NCBI GenBank assembly: GCA_963820495.1
Contig: CAWGAF010000002.1
Coordinates: 558,001 to 622,000 of the forward strand
Origin: JBBIPA01 sp963820495
Lineage (GTDB): Bacteria; Chloroflexota; Dehalococcoidia; GIF9; UBA5629
DNA: 64,000 bases
Direction of reading: 5' to 3'
Numbering within the stretch: position 1 is the stretch's first letter; every line of letters starts with the position of its first letter. Shown here in pieces: positions 52,806 to 61,116 of the stretch. The position numbers and the translations under genes are program-made. The notes beneath the pieces are model-generated. The model made no database searches, had not been told where the DNA came from, and saw only the letters and a program-made list of their open reading frames with translations.

Positions 52806-53975
52806 ATGGTTATACCGCAGCAAAGTAGTACTAAGCTAAAAACGCTTGACCAGTTTCGTAGGGTAAATAGCACCTTCCCTAAAACAGAGCAGATCTTAGA
52901 ATATAAACGACAGGGGAAAAAGGTGTTTGGCTGGCTCTGCACCTATGTACCAGAGGAAATTATCCATGCTGCTGGCGCATTACCCATTCGGATTACTGGC
53001 TATTCCGAAGAGGTAGAGCTTGAAGATGGCGATGCTTATCTCTATGTGAACAATTGCTCTTTCTCTCGAAGCTGCCTGCAGCTTGGTCTCAAAGGAGGTT
53101 ATGATTTTCTAGATGGCATTGTAGCTGGTTCTACCTGTGATGGCGCACGCCGCCTTTTTGACATTTGGCATTACTATATTAAACCCCCCTTTTACCATAT
53201 GATTACTGTTCCCCGCAAATTCACTGAGCCTGCACACGATCTATATTACAAACAGGTCTTGGGATTTAAACAGCACCTTGAGGAATTTCTCGGTATCAAG
53301 ATTACCGACGAAGCACTTATTAAATCTGTCGAGCTGTATAACGAGTCAAGAGCACTGCTTAAAAAGCTTTACGAATTACGAAAGTTAGATACTCCGCCTA
53401 TCACTGGTGCCGAGACTATGGAAGTCCTGGATGCCAGCTTCCGCATGCCCAAGGAGCTGTTTAATAAATATCTCAGTGAGCTTTTGGACGAGCTTTCTAA
53501 GTCAGGCAATGCTTATAAATCCAGAGCACGGCTGATGGTGGTGGGTAGTGTCATGGCTAACCCAGAATTCCTCAAGTGTATTGAGGGTCAGGGTGCGCTG
53601 GTGGTAACCGACGAGCTCTGCACCAGTACCAGGTACTGGTCTGACCCAGTTATACTTAACAAGGATGAGCCTACTCTTAAATCAATATCCCGTCGGTATC
53701 TCAACAATTTTCCCTGTGCTCGCATGGTGCCATCGGACGAGCGTTTCAATCGCATTCTTGGCCTTGTCCGTGATTTCAAAGTAGATGGTGTTATCAGCCA
53801 GATTATCAGATATTGTGTACCTTATGCTCATGATTTGCCATTGTTACGGGATAGGCTTCAAAAGATAGGGGTGCCAGTACTGGCACTGGATGTGGAATAT
53901 GGCACTTCAGGCTCCGGGCAAATCCAGACCAGGGTTCAGGCTTTCTTGGAAATGCTGGAGGCAAAGAAGAAGTGA
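52806..53975 (+). CDS. 2-hydroxyacyl-CoA dehydratase / benzoyl-CoA reductase-type subunit 1
   Basis: A 389-residue protein of the HgdB/BcrB-C fold that holds a 4Fe-4S cluster for radical chemistry. Candidate cluster cysteines are in GWLCTYVPEE, NNCSFSRSCLQ, GSTCDGARR and DELCTSTRYW, with IIRYCVPYAHD near the C-terminus. The substrate is unknown. Its stop codon overlaps the start of the next subunit, which is the expected partner. Confidence 0.85.
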   Translation: MVIPQQSSTKLKTLDQFRRVNSTFPKTEQILEYKRQGKKVFGWLCTYVPEEIIHAAGALPIRITGYSEEVELEDGDAYLYVNNCSFSRSCLQLGLKGGYDFLDGIVAGSTCDGARRLFDIWHYYIKPPFYHMITVPRKFTEPAHDLYYKQVLGFKQHLEEFLGIKITDEALIKSVELYNESRALLKKLYELRKLDTPPITGAETMEVLDASFRMPKELFNKYLSELLDELSKSGNAYKSRARLMVVGSVMANPEFLKCIEGQGALVVTDELCTSTRYWSDPVILNKDEPTLKSISRRYLNNFPCARMVPSDERFNRILGLVRDFKVDGVISQIIRYCVPYAHDLPLLRDRLQKIGVPVLALDVEYGTSGSGQIQTRVQAFLEMLEAKKK

Positions 53976-55243
53976 TTACCTCAGAAGATAGAAAGAGCAA
54001 GATAGGTTCGATTGTGAGGGCATGCCGTTTGATATCGAAAATGAACCCGGCACGACCGGAGTTGCAGAAGAGCGAAGCCCTATACTACGAGTTGCTGGCC
54101 AGTTACTATAAACGTTTACTTGGGGCGCAAGAAAAAGGCGATTTCATCGCTGCACATACCGTGTTCTTCCCTACAGAAATTCTCTACGCTATGGATATAG
54201 TTCCCATGCATACAGAAACGACCACCTGGACAATGGCGCTATTTTTAGGTGACCAAGCAGAGCTTCTGGCGGCTGGGGCTGAGTTGGGGTTGGTTCCAGA
54301 AATATGTTCACCGCATAGAGGCTTGGCTGGCGCTTTTCACATCAAAGCCCTTCCCCGTCCCAATGTGATGCTTTGGTCCAATCTTATTTGCGACAATACT
54401 GCCAAGAGCGGAGAACTGGTCATGAAGCTTAACGATTGCCCCGGCTTCTTCCTTGACCGTCCATTCCAAAAAACCAAGGATGAGATGGACTATTTAGTCG
54501 GCGAAATTAAAGAGATGATAAACTTCCTGGAACAGCAATCGGGTAAGAAGATGAACTGGGACCGCCTGTCTGAGATTGTAGCTCGCATGGACGAGCATAT
54601 TAAGCTCTTACAGGAAATCAATGAGCTACGTAAGGCTGTTCCCTCACCTTTCCCATTTCAGGGTTATCTTAAATTGCTCACGGTTGATTACCTGTTCCCT
54701 GGCCAGCCTGAGGCGACTGAATATCTGAAAACGCTTCGCGATGAATTGGCTGATATGGTAAGAAATGGCAAGGGAGCGGTACCGAATGAGCGTTTCCGTA
54801 TTATGACTTTGTTTGTTCCTCCCATGTATCTTATGGGTTTCTTGGAAAAAATTTTCCAGGAATACGGTACTGTAAGCGTGGTAGAACCTCTTTTTACTCT
54901 CTGGCTGGAAGGCGGACTTGATCCGTCGCATCCATTAGAGAGCGTGGCTAAAAAGTCATTCCTGATTCCGGAGAGCCGCAGCATGTACGGGCCGCTGACA
55001 CAGCAGGCACTGGATGAGATAGTTCAGAGCGCCAAGGATTATAAGGTTGATGGCGCTATATACTGGGCTTTTATCGGCTGCCGCCATACCTGTGCCACAA
55101 TTAAAGTGGTTAAAGATATACTCAATGAGATAGATGTACCTATGTTAACCATAGACTGTGATTTAGTTGATCCAACCATAAATCCCAAAGAAGAGATAAG
55201 GGAGAAACTAGAGCGGTTCTTCGAGTTTCTCGAGGAACGTTAA
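53972..55243 (+). CDS. 2-hydroxyacyl-CoA dehydratase / benzoyl-CoA reductase-type subunit 2
   Basis: A 423-residue second subunit of the same fold (FFPTEILYAMDIVPMHTE, then PEICSPHRGLAGAFH, MLWSNLICDNTAK and FIGCRHTCATIKV with cysteines). The GTG at 53972 overlaps the previous stop, so translation is coupled. With subunit 1 and an activase it should form an ATP-driven one-electron dehydratase or reductase. Whether the substrate is on CoA or on the nearby acyl carrier protein is open. Confidence 0.84.
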   Translation: MITSEDRKSKIGSIVRACRLISKMNPARPELQKSEALYYELLASYYKRLLGAQEKGDFIAAHTVFFPTEILYAMDIVPMHTETTTWTMALFLGDQAELLAAGAELGLVPEICSPHRGLAGAFHIKALPRPNVMLWSNLICDNTAKSGELVMKLNDCPGFFLDRPFQKTKDEMDYLVGEIKEMINFLEQQSGKKMNWDRLSEIVARMDEHIKLLQEINELRKAVPSPFPFQGYLKLLTVDYLFPGQPEATEYLKTLRDELADMVRNGKGAVPNERFRIMTLFVPPMYLMGFLEKIFQEYGTVSVVEPLFTLWLEGGLDPSHPLESVAKKSFLIPESRSMYGPLTQQALDEIVQSAKDYKVDGAIYWAFIGCRHTCATIKVVKDILNEIDVPMLTIDCDLVDPTINPKEEIREKLERFFEFLEER

Positions 55244-55258
55244 TTATTCTTTTTGACT

Positions 55259-56059
55259 ATGGAAGGCAAGAAAGCTGTAGGACTGGATATAGGAAGCCAG
55301 ACAACCAAGGTAGTGGTATTGGATGGCGATGATATTCTAGCTTCAAGTATTGTACTATCCGGAGATGATACCGAATCGAGCGCCAAAACCGCTATAGAAC
55401 AAGCTCTCCAACAAGCAGCGCTTAAGTTTGATGATAACTTGTATATCACTGTAACTGGAATTGGTGCTAAATCTACCTCGTTCAGTCAGCAGCAGAAGGG
55501 TGTCACTACCTGCTTAGCACGGGGAGTTCATTATCTGCTTCCCTCAGTACAATTTGCCATAGATATTGGGGCTGAGAGCAGCACTGTAATCAAAGTTAAC
55601 GAGCGGGGACGTCTTAACGATTATGCCACCCACGATAAATGTGCTGCTGGCACGGGCATCTTCTTACAGCAGATGGCTAAACTGATGCAGATGTCTCTGG
55701 AAGATATGTCACAGCATTCTTTTAATGCGAAGAAAAGGGCTGACATTACCAACACCTGTGCTGTTTTTGCTGAATCTGAAGTGATTTCTCATGTGCACCG
55801 TGTCCCTCCTACCCCCAAAGATGAAATTATCGCTGGTCTTTTCTTCGGCGTGGTCAGCCGTATTATGACCCTATGCAAGAGAGTGGGGATTAAGAAAGAC
55901 GTTGCCGTTGTTGGCGGTGTAGCTCTGAATAAAGGTCTGGTGCATATTTTTGAGGAGGAATTTGGTTTTGGGGTTCTGGTACCAGATACACCCCAGATTG
56001 TGGCGGCTCTGGGCGCAGCTATTATGTCGAAGGAAAATATTGAGAAAGGATCTGGCTAG
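55259..56059 (+). CDS. Dehydratase activase (BadF/BcrA-type ASKHA ATPase) 1
   Basis: A 266-residue ATPase that injects low-potential electrons into the dehydratase. ASKHA motifs are GLDIGSQTTKVV and DIGAESSTVIKV. The two cysteines that share one 4Fe-4S cluster between two subunits are in HDKCAAGTGIFLQ and TNTCAVFAESE. The ATG at 55259 is used; a TTG two codons earlier is possible, and neither has a close ribosome site. It is 15 bases after the dehydratase gene. Confidence 0.87.
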   Translation: MEGKKAVGLDIGSQTTKVVVLDGDDILASSIVLSGDDTESSAKTAIEQALQQAALKFDDNLYITVTGIGAKSTSFSQQQKGVTTCLARGVHYLLPSVQFAIDIGAESSTVIKVNERGRLNDYATHDKCAAGTGIFLQQMAKLMQMSLEDMSQHSFNAKKRADITNTCAVFAESEVISHVHRVPPTPKDEIIAGLFFGVVSRIMTLCKRVGIKKDVAVVGGVALNKGLVHIFEEEFGFGVLVPDTPQIVAALGAAIMSKENIEKGSG

Positions 56060-56066
56060 TTAGCGG

Positions 56067-57128
56067 ATGATAGTTGCTGGTATCGATATAGGCTCTAGAG
56101 CGGCTAAAGGCGTAATACTTAAAGACAGCCGCATCCTGGTATCGGTTATCAGGGATACAGGACCTGAGAGTGTAAAGACCTCTGAGATGGTAATGTCCGA
56201 GCTTCTAAAGGGAGCCAATGGCCTATCCATGGAAGATATTCAATATATCGTGGCTACTGGATATGGCAGGGTTCTAGTACCATTCGCTAATGAGAATGTG
56301 TCGGAAATAAGCTGCCATGCCCGCGGTGTAAATTATTACTTCCCCTCAGTACGTACTATTCTGGATATGGGTGGACAGGACTGCAAAGCGATAAGCGTTG
56401 ATGAAAAGGGCCAGGTGACCAACTTTGTTATGAATGATAAATGTGCTGGGGGCACGGGACGATTTCTGGAGATGATAGCCGAAGTGCTCAGCATCCCATT
56501 AGAGAAAATAGGAGAGGTGTCTATGGAGTCGGCAACATCTATACCATTTAATACTATCTGTGCCGTCTTTGCCAAGTCCGAAGCCATTAATAATTTACGC
56601 AAGGGAATAGCCAAGAGCGATATCCTCTCTGGCTTACATGATGCTATAGCCGTTCGCTGTCTAAACCTATTAAAACGCGTGACCATACAGAAGGATTTTA
56701 GCATCAGCGGTGGTATTTCCAAGAATAAAGGCATGGTAGCCAAGATTAGAGAAAAAGTGGGCTTGGAACCATTGCTCAGCGAGGACCCGCAAATAATCGG
56801 AGCACTGGGAGCCGCCATATTTGCCGAAGAGCGGCTTAAAGGCGTGGACATAGCAGGAATGAAGGTTAATTACGGTTATTCTGATGGTACTGGTGAGTAT
56901 TTTATCACTATCGATACTGTTAAATGCGATGGTTGTGGTGAGTGTATTAAGGCCTGCCCCGCAGGGCTTTTTGTAGTGGCGAATGATGAAGGCGGCAAGC
57001 CGAAGGCTGCAGTAAAAGAAGAATTAAGAAAAAAGATAGCTATTGCCTGTCCCGGTTTTGGCAATTGTGGACGCGAAGTTAACTGTCACAGTGTTTGTAC
57101 CAAGGATGCTATAAACCATACCTGGTAG
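56067..57128 (+). CDS. Dehydratase activase 2 fused to a ferredoxin domain
   Basis: A 353-residue protein. Residues 1-260 form an ASKHA activase (GIDIGSRAAKGV, DMGGQDCKAISV, NDKCAGGTGRFLE, NTICAVFAKSE). The C-terminal part (about 280-353) has a ferredoxin motif, CDGCGECIKACPAG, and further cysteines in CPGFGNCGREVNCHSVC. The fusion would supply electrons directly to the activase cluster. It sits 7 bases after activase 1. Confidence 0.88.
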   Translation: MIVAGIDIGSRAAKGVILKDSRILVSVIRDTGPESVKTSEMVMSELLKGANGLSMEDIQYIVATGYGRVLVPFANENVSEISCHARGVNYYFPSVRTILDMGGQDCKAISVDEKGQVTNFVMNDKCAGGTGRFLEMIAEVLSIPLEKIGEVSMESATSIPFNTICAVFAKSEAINNLRKGIAKSDILSGLHDAIAVRCLNLLKRVTIQKDFSISGGISKNKGMVAKIREKVGLEPLLSEDPQIIGALGAAIFAEERLKGVDIAGMKVNYGYSDGTGEYFITIDTVKCDGCGECIKACPAGLFVVANDEGGKPKAAVKEELRKKIAIACPGFGNCGREVNCHSVCTKDAINHTW

Positions 57129-57163
57129 AGCCGGACTCCTAAATCGTTTTGAGGTGAAGTGGT

Positions 57164-57394
57164 ATGCCAACGTTAGATGAACTCAGTAAAATAATAGCTA
57201 AAATCGCTCATTGCAGTCCTGAGGAAATCCGTATGGACACAGCCATGAAGGATATTAAAGCCGATTCCTTGCACTGGGTACAGATTATTGTGGCAGCAGA
57301 AACTGCCTTTAATACTGAAATAGACTTCGAGAAGATGAAGACGATGCTGACTATAGAAGATTTAGTGAAGTATATCGACAGCCTCAAAAAATAA
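57164..57394 (+). CDS. Acyl carrier protein, second type
   Basis: A 76-residue acidic helical protein with the phosphopantetheine motif KADSLHWVQI (Ser in DSL) and a typical four-helix length. It is divergent from the acpP at 21720 (LGADSLDIVQ). It lies 35 bases after activase 2, preceded by GAGGTGAAG, and ends the cluster. Its presence suggests that at least one cluster step works on an ACP-bound acyl group. Confidence 0.82.
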   Translation: MPTLDELSKIIAKIAHCSPEEIRMDTAMKDIKADSLHWVQIIVAAETAFNTEIDFEKMKTMLTIEDLVKYIDSLKK

Positions 57395-57424
57395 CCTGAG
57401 GTTATTATCAAACTCTGTTGCCAG

Positions 57425-57556
57425 AATCGAATTCTAAATTCAAAACCCTAAATCCTAAACGATTTCAAAATTCAAATGACCAAAACTAAAGCTCTCTGTT
57501 TTGAATTCAGGTTATTGGAATTTGTTAAGAATTTGGAAATTAGGATTTAGGATTTT
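57425..57556. repeat. Palindromic AT-rich repeat (family R3)
   Basis: AAATCCTAAA (57450-57459) and TTTAGGATTT (57546-57555) bracket an imperfect long dyad rich in AAATTC and TTTGGAATT words. It is non-coding and resembles AAATCCTAAATCC-type dispersed repeats of environmental bacteria. Confidence 0.55.
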
Positions 57557-57649
57557 TCTTTCGCCATTTGTATCATCGTATTTCTTCGTAGGCTCTGACT
57601 GTGATAAACTTGTTTAGATAATTCGATACCGTTCAGGGGGTGATATGTC

Positions 57650-58228
57650 ATGTCCAAAGTTCAGTTAGGCCCAAAGACGTTGATTTACCCTATGCCAACA
57701 TTCTTGGTGGGGGCAAATGTTGATGATAAACCGAACTTTATGGCCGTTGCTTGGGGAGGTATTTCTAATCTTGATCCGCCGATGATTTCCGTGGCAGTGA
57801 GTCACCAAAGACATACTAATAAAGGCATTAAGCAAAACAAGACCTTTTCCGTTAATATACCCTCTGTTGATTTGGTCAAGGAGACAGATTACTGTGGTAT
57901 TGTTTCAGGATTTAAAGTTGATAAAGTGAAAATCTGCGGGTTTAAAGTGTTTTACGGCAGGTTAAAGAGTGCACCCATGATTGAGCAATGTCCGCTGAAT
58001 TTGGAATGTAGCTTGGCACATGTCATAGACTTGGGCAGCCATGACCTTATCATAGGTAAGATCGAGGAAACTCATATATCTGACAATTGTCTCACCGGGG
58101 GCAAGCCCGATGCTGCCAAAGTTAATCCTCTTATCTACATTACAGGTGAACTGCCATACTATCGGGCTTTAGGAGAGGTTGTTGCCAGGGCATTCAGCAT
58201 TGGGAAGGAGCTTCAGGTCAAGAATTAG
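57650..58228 (+). CDS. Flavin reductase-like FMN-binding protein
   Basis: A 192-residue split-barrel flavin reductase-like protein. PMPTFLVGANVDDKPNFMAVAWGG, PMISVAVSHQRHTNKGIKQNKTFSVNIPS and TDYCGIVSGFKVDK are the FMN-binding regions. The physiological partner is unknown. The ATG at 57650 follows CAGGGGGTG. It stands alone between the repeat and the exporter gene. Confidence 0.85.
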   Translation: MSKVQLGPKTLIYPMPTFLVGANVDDKPNFMAVAWGGISNLDPPMISVAVSHQRHTNKGIKQNKTFSVNIPSVDLVKETDYCGIVSGFKVDKVKICGFKVFYGRLKSAPMIEQCPLNLECSLAHVIDLGSHDLIIGKIEETHISDNCLTGGKPDAAKVNPLIYITGELPYYRALGEVVARAFSIGKELQVKN

Positions 58229-58525
58229 AGATACCATCCAAGTTTTCTATCGAAAGGGATCCGATTTCGCGCAAGCCAGCATATTGTGCGACAGATTTCA
58301 ATTATCCGTATCTAGAGACATTCAAATTAACCTGGACTTGGTGTTATGCCAATCAGCTTAAAGCCGTAGTGATAAATTGCGTCCCCTACAGGTCGCAGAG
58401 AAAGCTAGGGCTGCCGATGCGATTACCAAACAGAGCTTGTGTTACTTATCGGAGTGGATTTACAGATGGTGAAACTGTTTTAATAATAGCGATTAAATAT
58501 GAACAATGTTTAGGACTGAAGAGAA
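58229..58525. other. Intergenic region, nothing recognised
   Basis: A 297-base gap between the flavin reductase and the MFS exporter. Short frames here lack ribosome sites. No repeat, RNA gene or clear promoter was found. Confidence 0.5.
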
Positions 58526-60175
58526 ATGGACAAAGCCGTAAATATTGAAGCTGAAACCAACGCTGTAGGTATTCGTGCCTTGCCCAAAAGGCAGGTGTAT
58601 ATCACCTTTGGTGGGGTAATGTTAGCTATGTTCCTGAGTTCGTTGGATCAGACGATTGTGGGCACCGCAATGCCACGAATTATCAGTGACCTGGGCGGAT
58701 TCACCCAATATACCTGGGTAACCATAGCTTATATGATTGCCTCAACCGTCGCTGTGCCAATTACCGGTAAGCTGATTGATATGTATGGCCGTAAGACTCT
58801 ATATCTTGTGGGGATAGGCATTTTTGTACTGGGTTCCCTGCTGTCTGGCTTGAGTCAAACAATGACACAAATCATAGCATTTCGAGGATTCCAGGGTATA
58901 GGTGCCGGGATAATGATGGCCATTGCCTTTACTGTGATCGGTGACCTGTTTCCTCCAAGCGAACGAGGAAAATATCAGGGAATGATAAGTGCTGTCTTTG
59001 GTCTTTCGTCTATTGTTGGACCAGCACTAGGAGGTTTTCTTACTGATAGTCTCTCCTGGCATTGGGTCTTCTTTGTTAATATTCCACTGGGGATTCTTAT
59101 TATTGTTCTATTTATATTGTTCTTTCCTAATATTCGCCCCCAGGGTTCGAAACACGGGGTTGACTATTGGGGTGTGGTAACACTCATATTAGCTGTGGTA
59201 CCAGCCATGTTAGCTTTATCTTGGGGTGGCGTAGATTATCCCTGGCTTTCTGCCCAAATCATTGGCACGTTCGCTTTCTCAATTATAATGGCGGTTGTTT
59301 TCGTCATAGTTGAGAAACGAAGCAAAAATCCCATTATTCCGCTGTCATTATTTAGGAATAAGATTGTGTCGATTTCGGAGGTCGTAGTCTTTCTAACGGC
59401 AATTGGCATGTTCGGTACCATTATTTTTGTACCCCTGTTCTTTCAAGGTGTGATGGGTATGTCAGCTACTGCCAGTGGTGGTTTTATCACACCCATGATG
59501 TTAGGTATGGTTCTTGGTAGTTTTATCTCTGGACAGATATTGTCTCGTGCTGGGGGACATTACCGAATCCAGGGTGCTGTTGGGATAGCTATCATGGCAG
59601 TAGGAATGTTCTTGCTCTCTACGATGACGCTGGACACTGGTTATTTTGCAGTAGTTGTGAATGTAGTTATCACGGGCTTTGGGTTAGGTGCCACCATGCC
59701 GCTTTATGTCATAGCCGTTCAAAATACAGTTTCGTATGAGGTATTGGGTGTAGCTACCTCTTCTGTTGCTTTCTTTCGTTCTATCGGTGGCTCTGTTGGT
59801 TTAGCTATATTCGGATCAGTAGTAAACAATCGTTTTGCCGCCAGTTTTACCAGTGCTTTGTCCCCTTCAGCAAAAGCAATGATACCACCGCAACAATTAG
59901 AGTTTCTGGTGCATAATCCACAAGTGCTGGTTAGTGTTGAGGCGCAGGCTCAATTAAAACAGATGTTTAGTATGTTTGGAGCTCAAGGCGCAGCCTTATT
60001 TGACCAGGTGTTACAAGTGCTGCGCCAGGCTCTGGATTTTGCCTTGACAGAAGTTTTCCTGGTTGGTGTTGGCGTATTGGGTGTAGCTTTTGTAGTAAAT
60101 CTCTTCATCAAGGAAATCCCGCTTCGGAAACAGCATGTCCTGTCTGAATCTAGAACCAGCCCTAAAAGCGAATAA
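58526..60175 (+). CDS. DHA2-family (EmrB/QacA-like) MFS exporter
   Basis: A 549-residue proton antiporter with 14 predicted segments. LSSLDQTIVGTAMPRIISDLGG is motif D1 of TM1, GKLIDMYGRKTLYLVG is motif A, and GIGAGIMMAIAFTVIGDLFPPSERGKYQG is the central region; motif C appears as SIVGPALGGFL. The C-terminal stretch from about 430 is longer than usual before the final segment. Drugs or amphiphiles are likely substrates. It has no adjacent regulator gene. Confidence 0.9.
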   Translation: MDKAVNIEAETNAVGIRALPKRQVYITFGGVMLAMFLSSLDQTIVGTAMPRIISDLGGFTQYTWVTIAYMIASTVAVPITGKLIDMYGRKTLYLVGIGIFVLGSLLSGLSQTMTQIIAFRGFQGIGAGIMMAIAFTVIGDLFPPSERGKYQGMISAVFGLSSIVGPALGGFLTDSLSWHWVFFVNIPLGILIIVLFILFFPNIRPQGSKHGVDYWGVVTLILAVVPAMLALSWGGVDYPWLSAQIIGTFAFSIIMAVVFVIVEKRSKNPIIPLSLFRNKIVSISEVVVFLTAIGMFGTIIFVPLFFQGVMGMSATASGGFITPMMLGMVLGSFISGQILSRAGGHYRIQGAVGIAIMAVGMFLLSTMTLDTGYFAVVVNVVITGFGLGATMPLYVIAVQNTVSYEVLGVATSSVAFFRSIGGSVGLAIFGSVVNNRFAASFTSALSPSAKAMIPPQQLEFLVHNPQVLVSVEAQAQLKQMFSMFGAQGAALFDQVLQVLRQALDFALTEVFLVGVGVLGVAFVVNLFIKEIPLRKQHVLSESRTSPKSE

Positions 60176-60189
60176 TGCTCATTTAGTCA

Positions 60190-60360
60190 GCTATCAATCG
60201 GGGATTTGAAGAGGCTTTGCCCCTCCTTTTGTAATTGTGAGGCAAGTAGTACCGCGGGCAGTCTCTGAATTCGAGGGAAGACACAACGATTGCTTCGCTA
60301 CGGTCGCAATGACAGTAATTGGTCATTTGAAAGGGAAAGAGATAAGGGTAAGAAGTTGAT
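60190..60360. repeat. Repeat family R1 copy carrying a nested repeat
   Basis: The left part (CAATCGGGGATTTGAAGAGGCTTTGCCCCTCC in two overlapping words) and right part (GAAAGGGAAAGAGATAAGGG, AGAAGTTGATCAATG) align with the two halves of the copy at 7195. Between them a different element (60238-60314) is flanked by the 7-bp direct repeat GTAATTG (60231-60237 and 60315-60321). The repeat ends at the start of the phosphodiesterase gene. Confidence 0.6.
60238..60314. repeat. Nested dispersed element (family R2-like) with 7-bp direct repeats
   Basis: A 77-base insert containing GATTGCTTCGCTACGGTCGC and AATGACA, as in common bacterial dispersed repeats. It is bounded by GTAATTG on both sides. Confidence 0.55.
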
Positions 60361-60362
60361 CA

Positions 60363-61034
60363 ATGAGTAACATTTTGAACATAGCTCATAGAGGCTTTCA
60401 TAAGGCATTCCCAGATAATACTCTGGAGGCATTTGAGGCGGCTATTCAGCTAGGGGTCGATGGCATTGAGCTTGATGTCCACGAGACTGCTGACCAGGAA
60501 TTCATTGTATTTCATGATGCCGAGTTACTGGACAAAGATATTAGAAGCCTTTTGCTAAGTGAGATTCGAAATGTAAAATTACGAGGCAAGTTTGACATCC
60601 CCACGTTAGAGCAGGCTTTTCATTTATGTCGGAAGAGGGCTAAATTAATGGTTGAGCTCAAGAAAGTGCGGTCGCTGGATAGACTTCTTGCTTTACTAAA
60701 AGCCAAGGCAGAAATGAGTGAGATTATCGTGATATCGTTCGATAGAAGTTTGGTATTAAAGTTCAAGCGCCTTGCTCCTGATATTAGGACAGGCATCATT
60801 ACTGCGTTTCCTTTTGGAGACCTGGTTAAAATGGCAAAGTCAGCTCGATGCGATGCTATTGTCGTCAGGTGTCCTTTTGTTAATTCAGGAATGGTTGATA
60901 AAGCACGTGCCAGTAACTTGTCTGTCTTTGTCTGGGGTTGTCCTGATATGAAAGCAGCTAGGAAGCTAGTGAGATTGGATGTTGAGGGTTTAATTTCGGA
61001 TTTTCCTGATCTGGTTAAGAAAGAGCTTGGCTAA
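60363..61034 (+). CDS. Glycerophosphodiester phosphodiesterase
   Basis: Hydrolyses glycerophosphodiesters to glycerol-3-phosphate and an alcohol. The 223-residue TIM-barrel protein has the catalytic and metal motifs NIAHRGFHKAFPDNTLEAF, GVDGIELDVHETAD and FHDAELL, then IPTLEQAF and LMVELKK. The ribosome-site region just upstream (AAGAAGTTGATCA) is provided by the R1 repeat, so expression may have changed after insertion. No signal peptide is seen, so it is probably cytosolic. Confidence 0.9.
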   Translation: MSNILNIAHRGFHKAFPDNTLEAFEAAIQLGVDGIELDVHETADQEFIVFHDAELLDKDIRSLLLSEIRNVKLRGKFDIPTLEQAFHLCRKRAKLMVELKKVRSLDRLLALLKAKAEMSEIIVISFDRSLVLKFKRLAPDIRTGIITAFPFGDLVKMAKSARCDAIVVRCPFVNSGMVDKARASNLSVFVWGCPDMKAARKLVRLDVEGLISDFPDLVKKELG

Positions 61035-61116
61035 AGCAATATCTCATCCCAGCCCAATCTTTTCTTCCAAGGATGGGGTGGCGAGATTCTCCAATAGGCA
61101 AAACCCCTTGAAAGTG

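Noticed and set aside
57425..57556. CRISPR-like short repeats
   Set aside because: The repeated words are irregular and form one dyad, with no spacers of even length. No CRISPR array was seen anywhere in the window.
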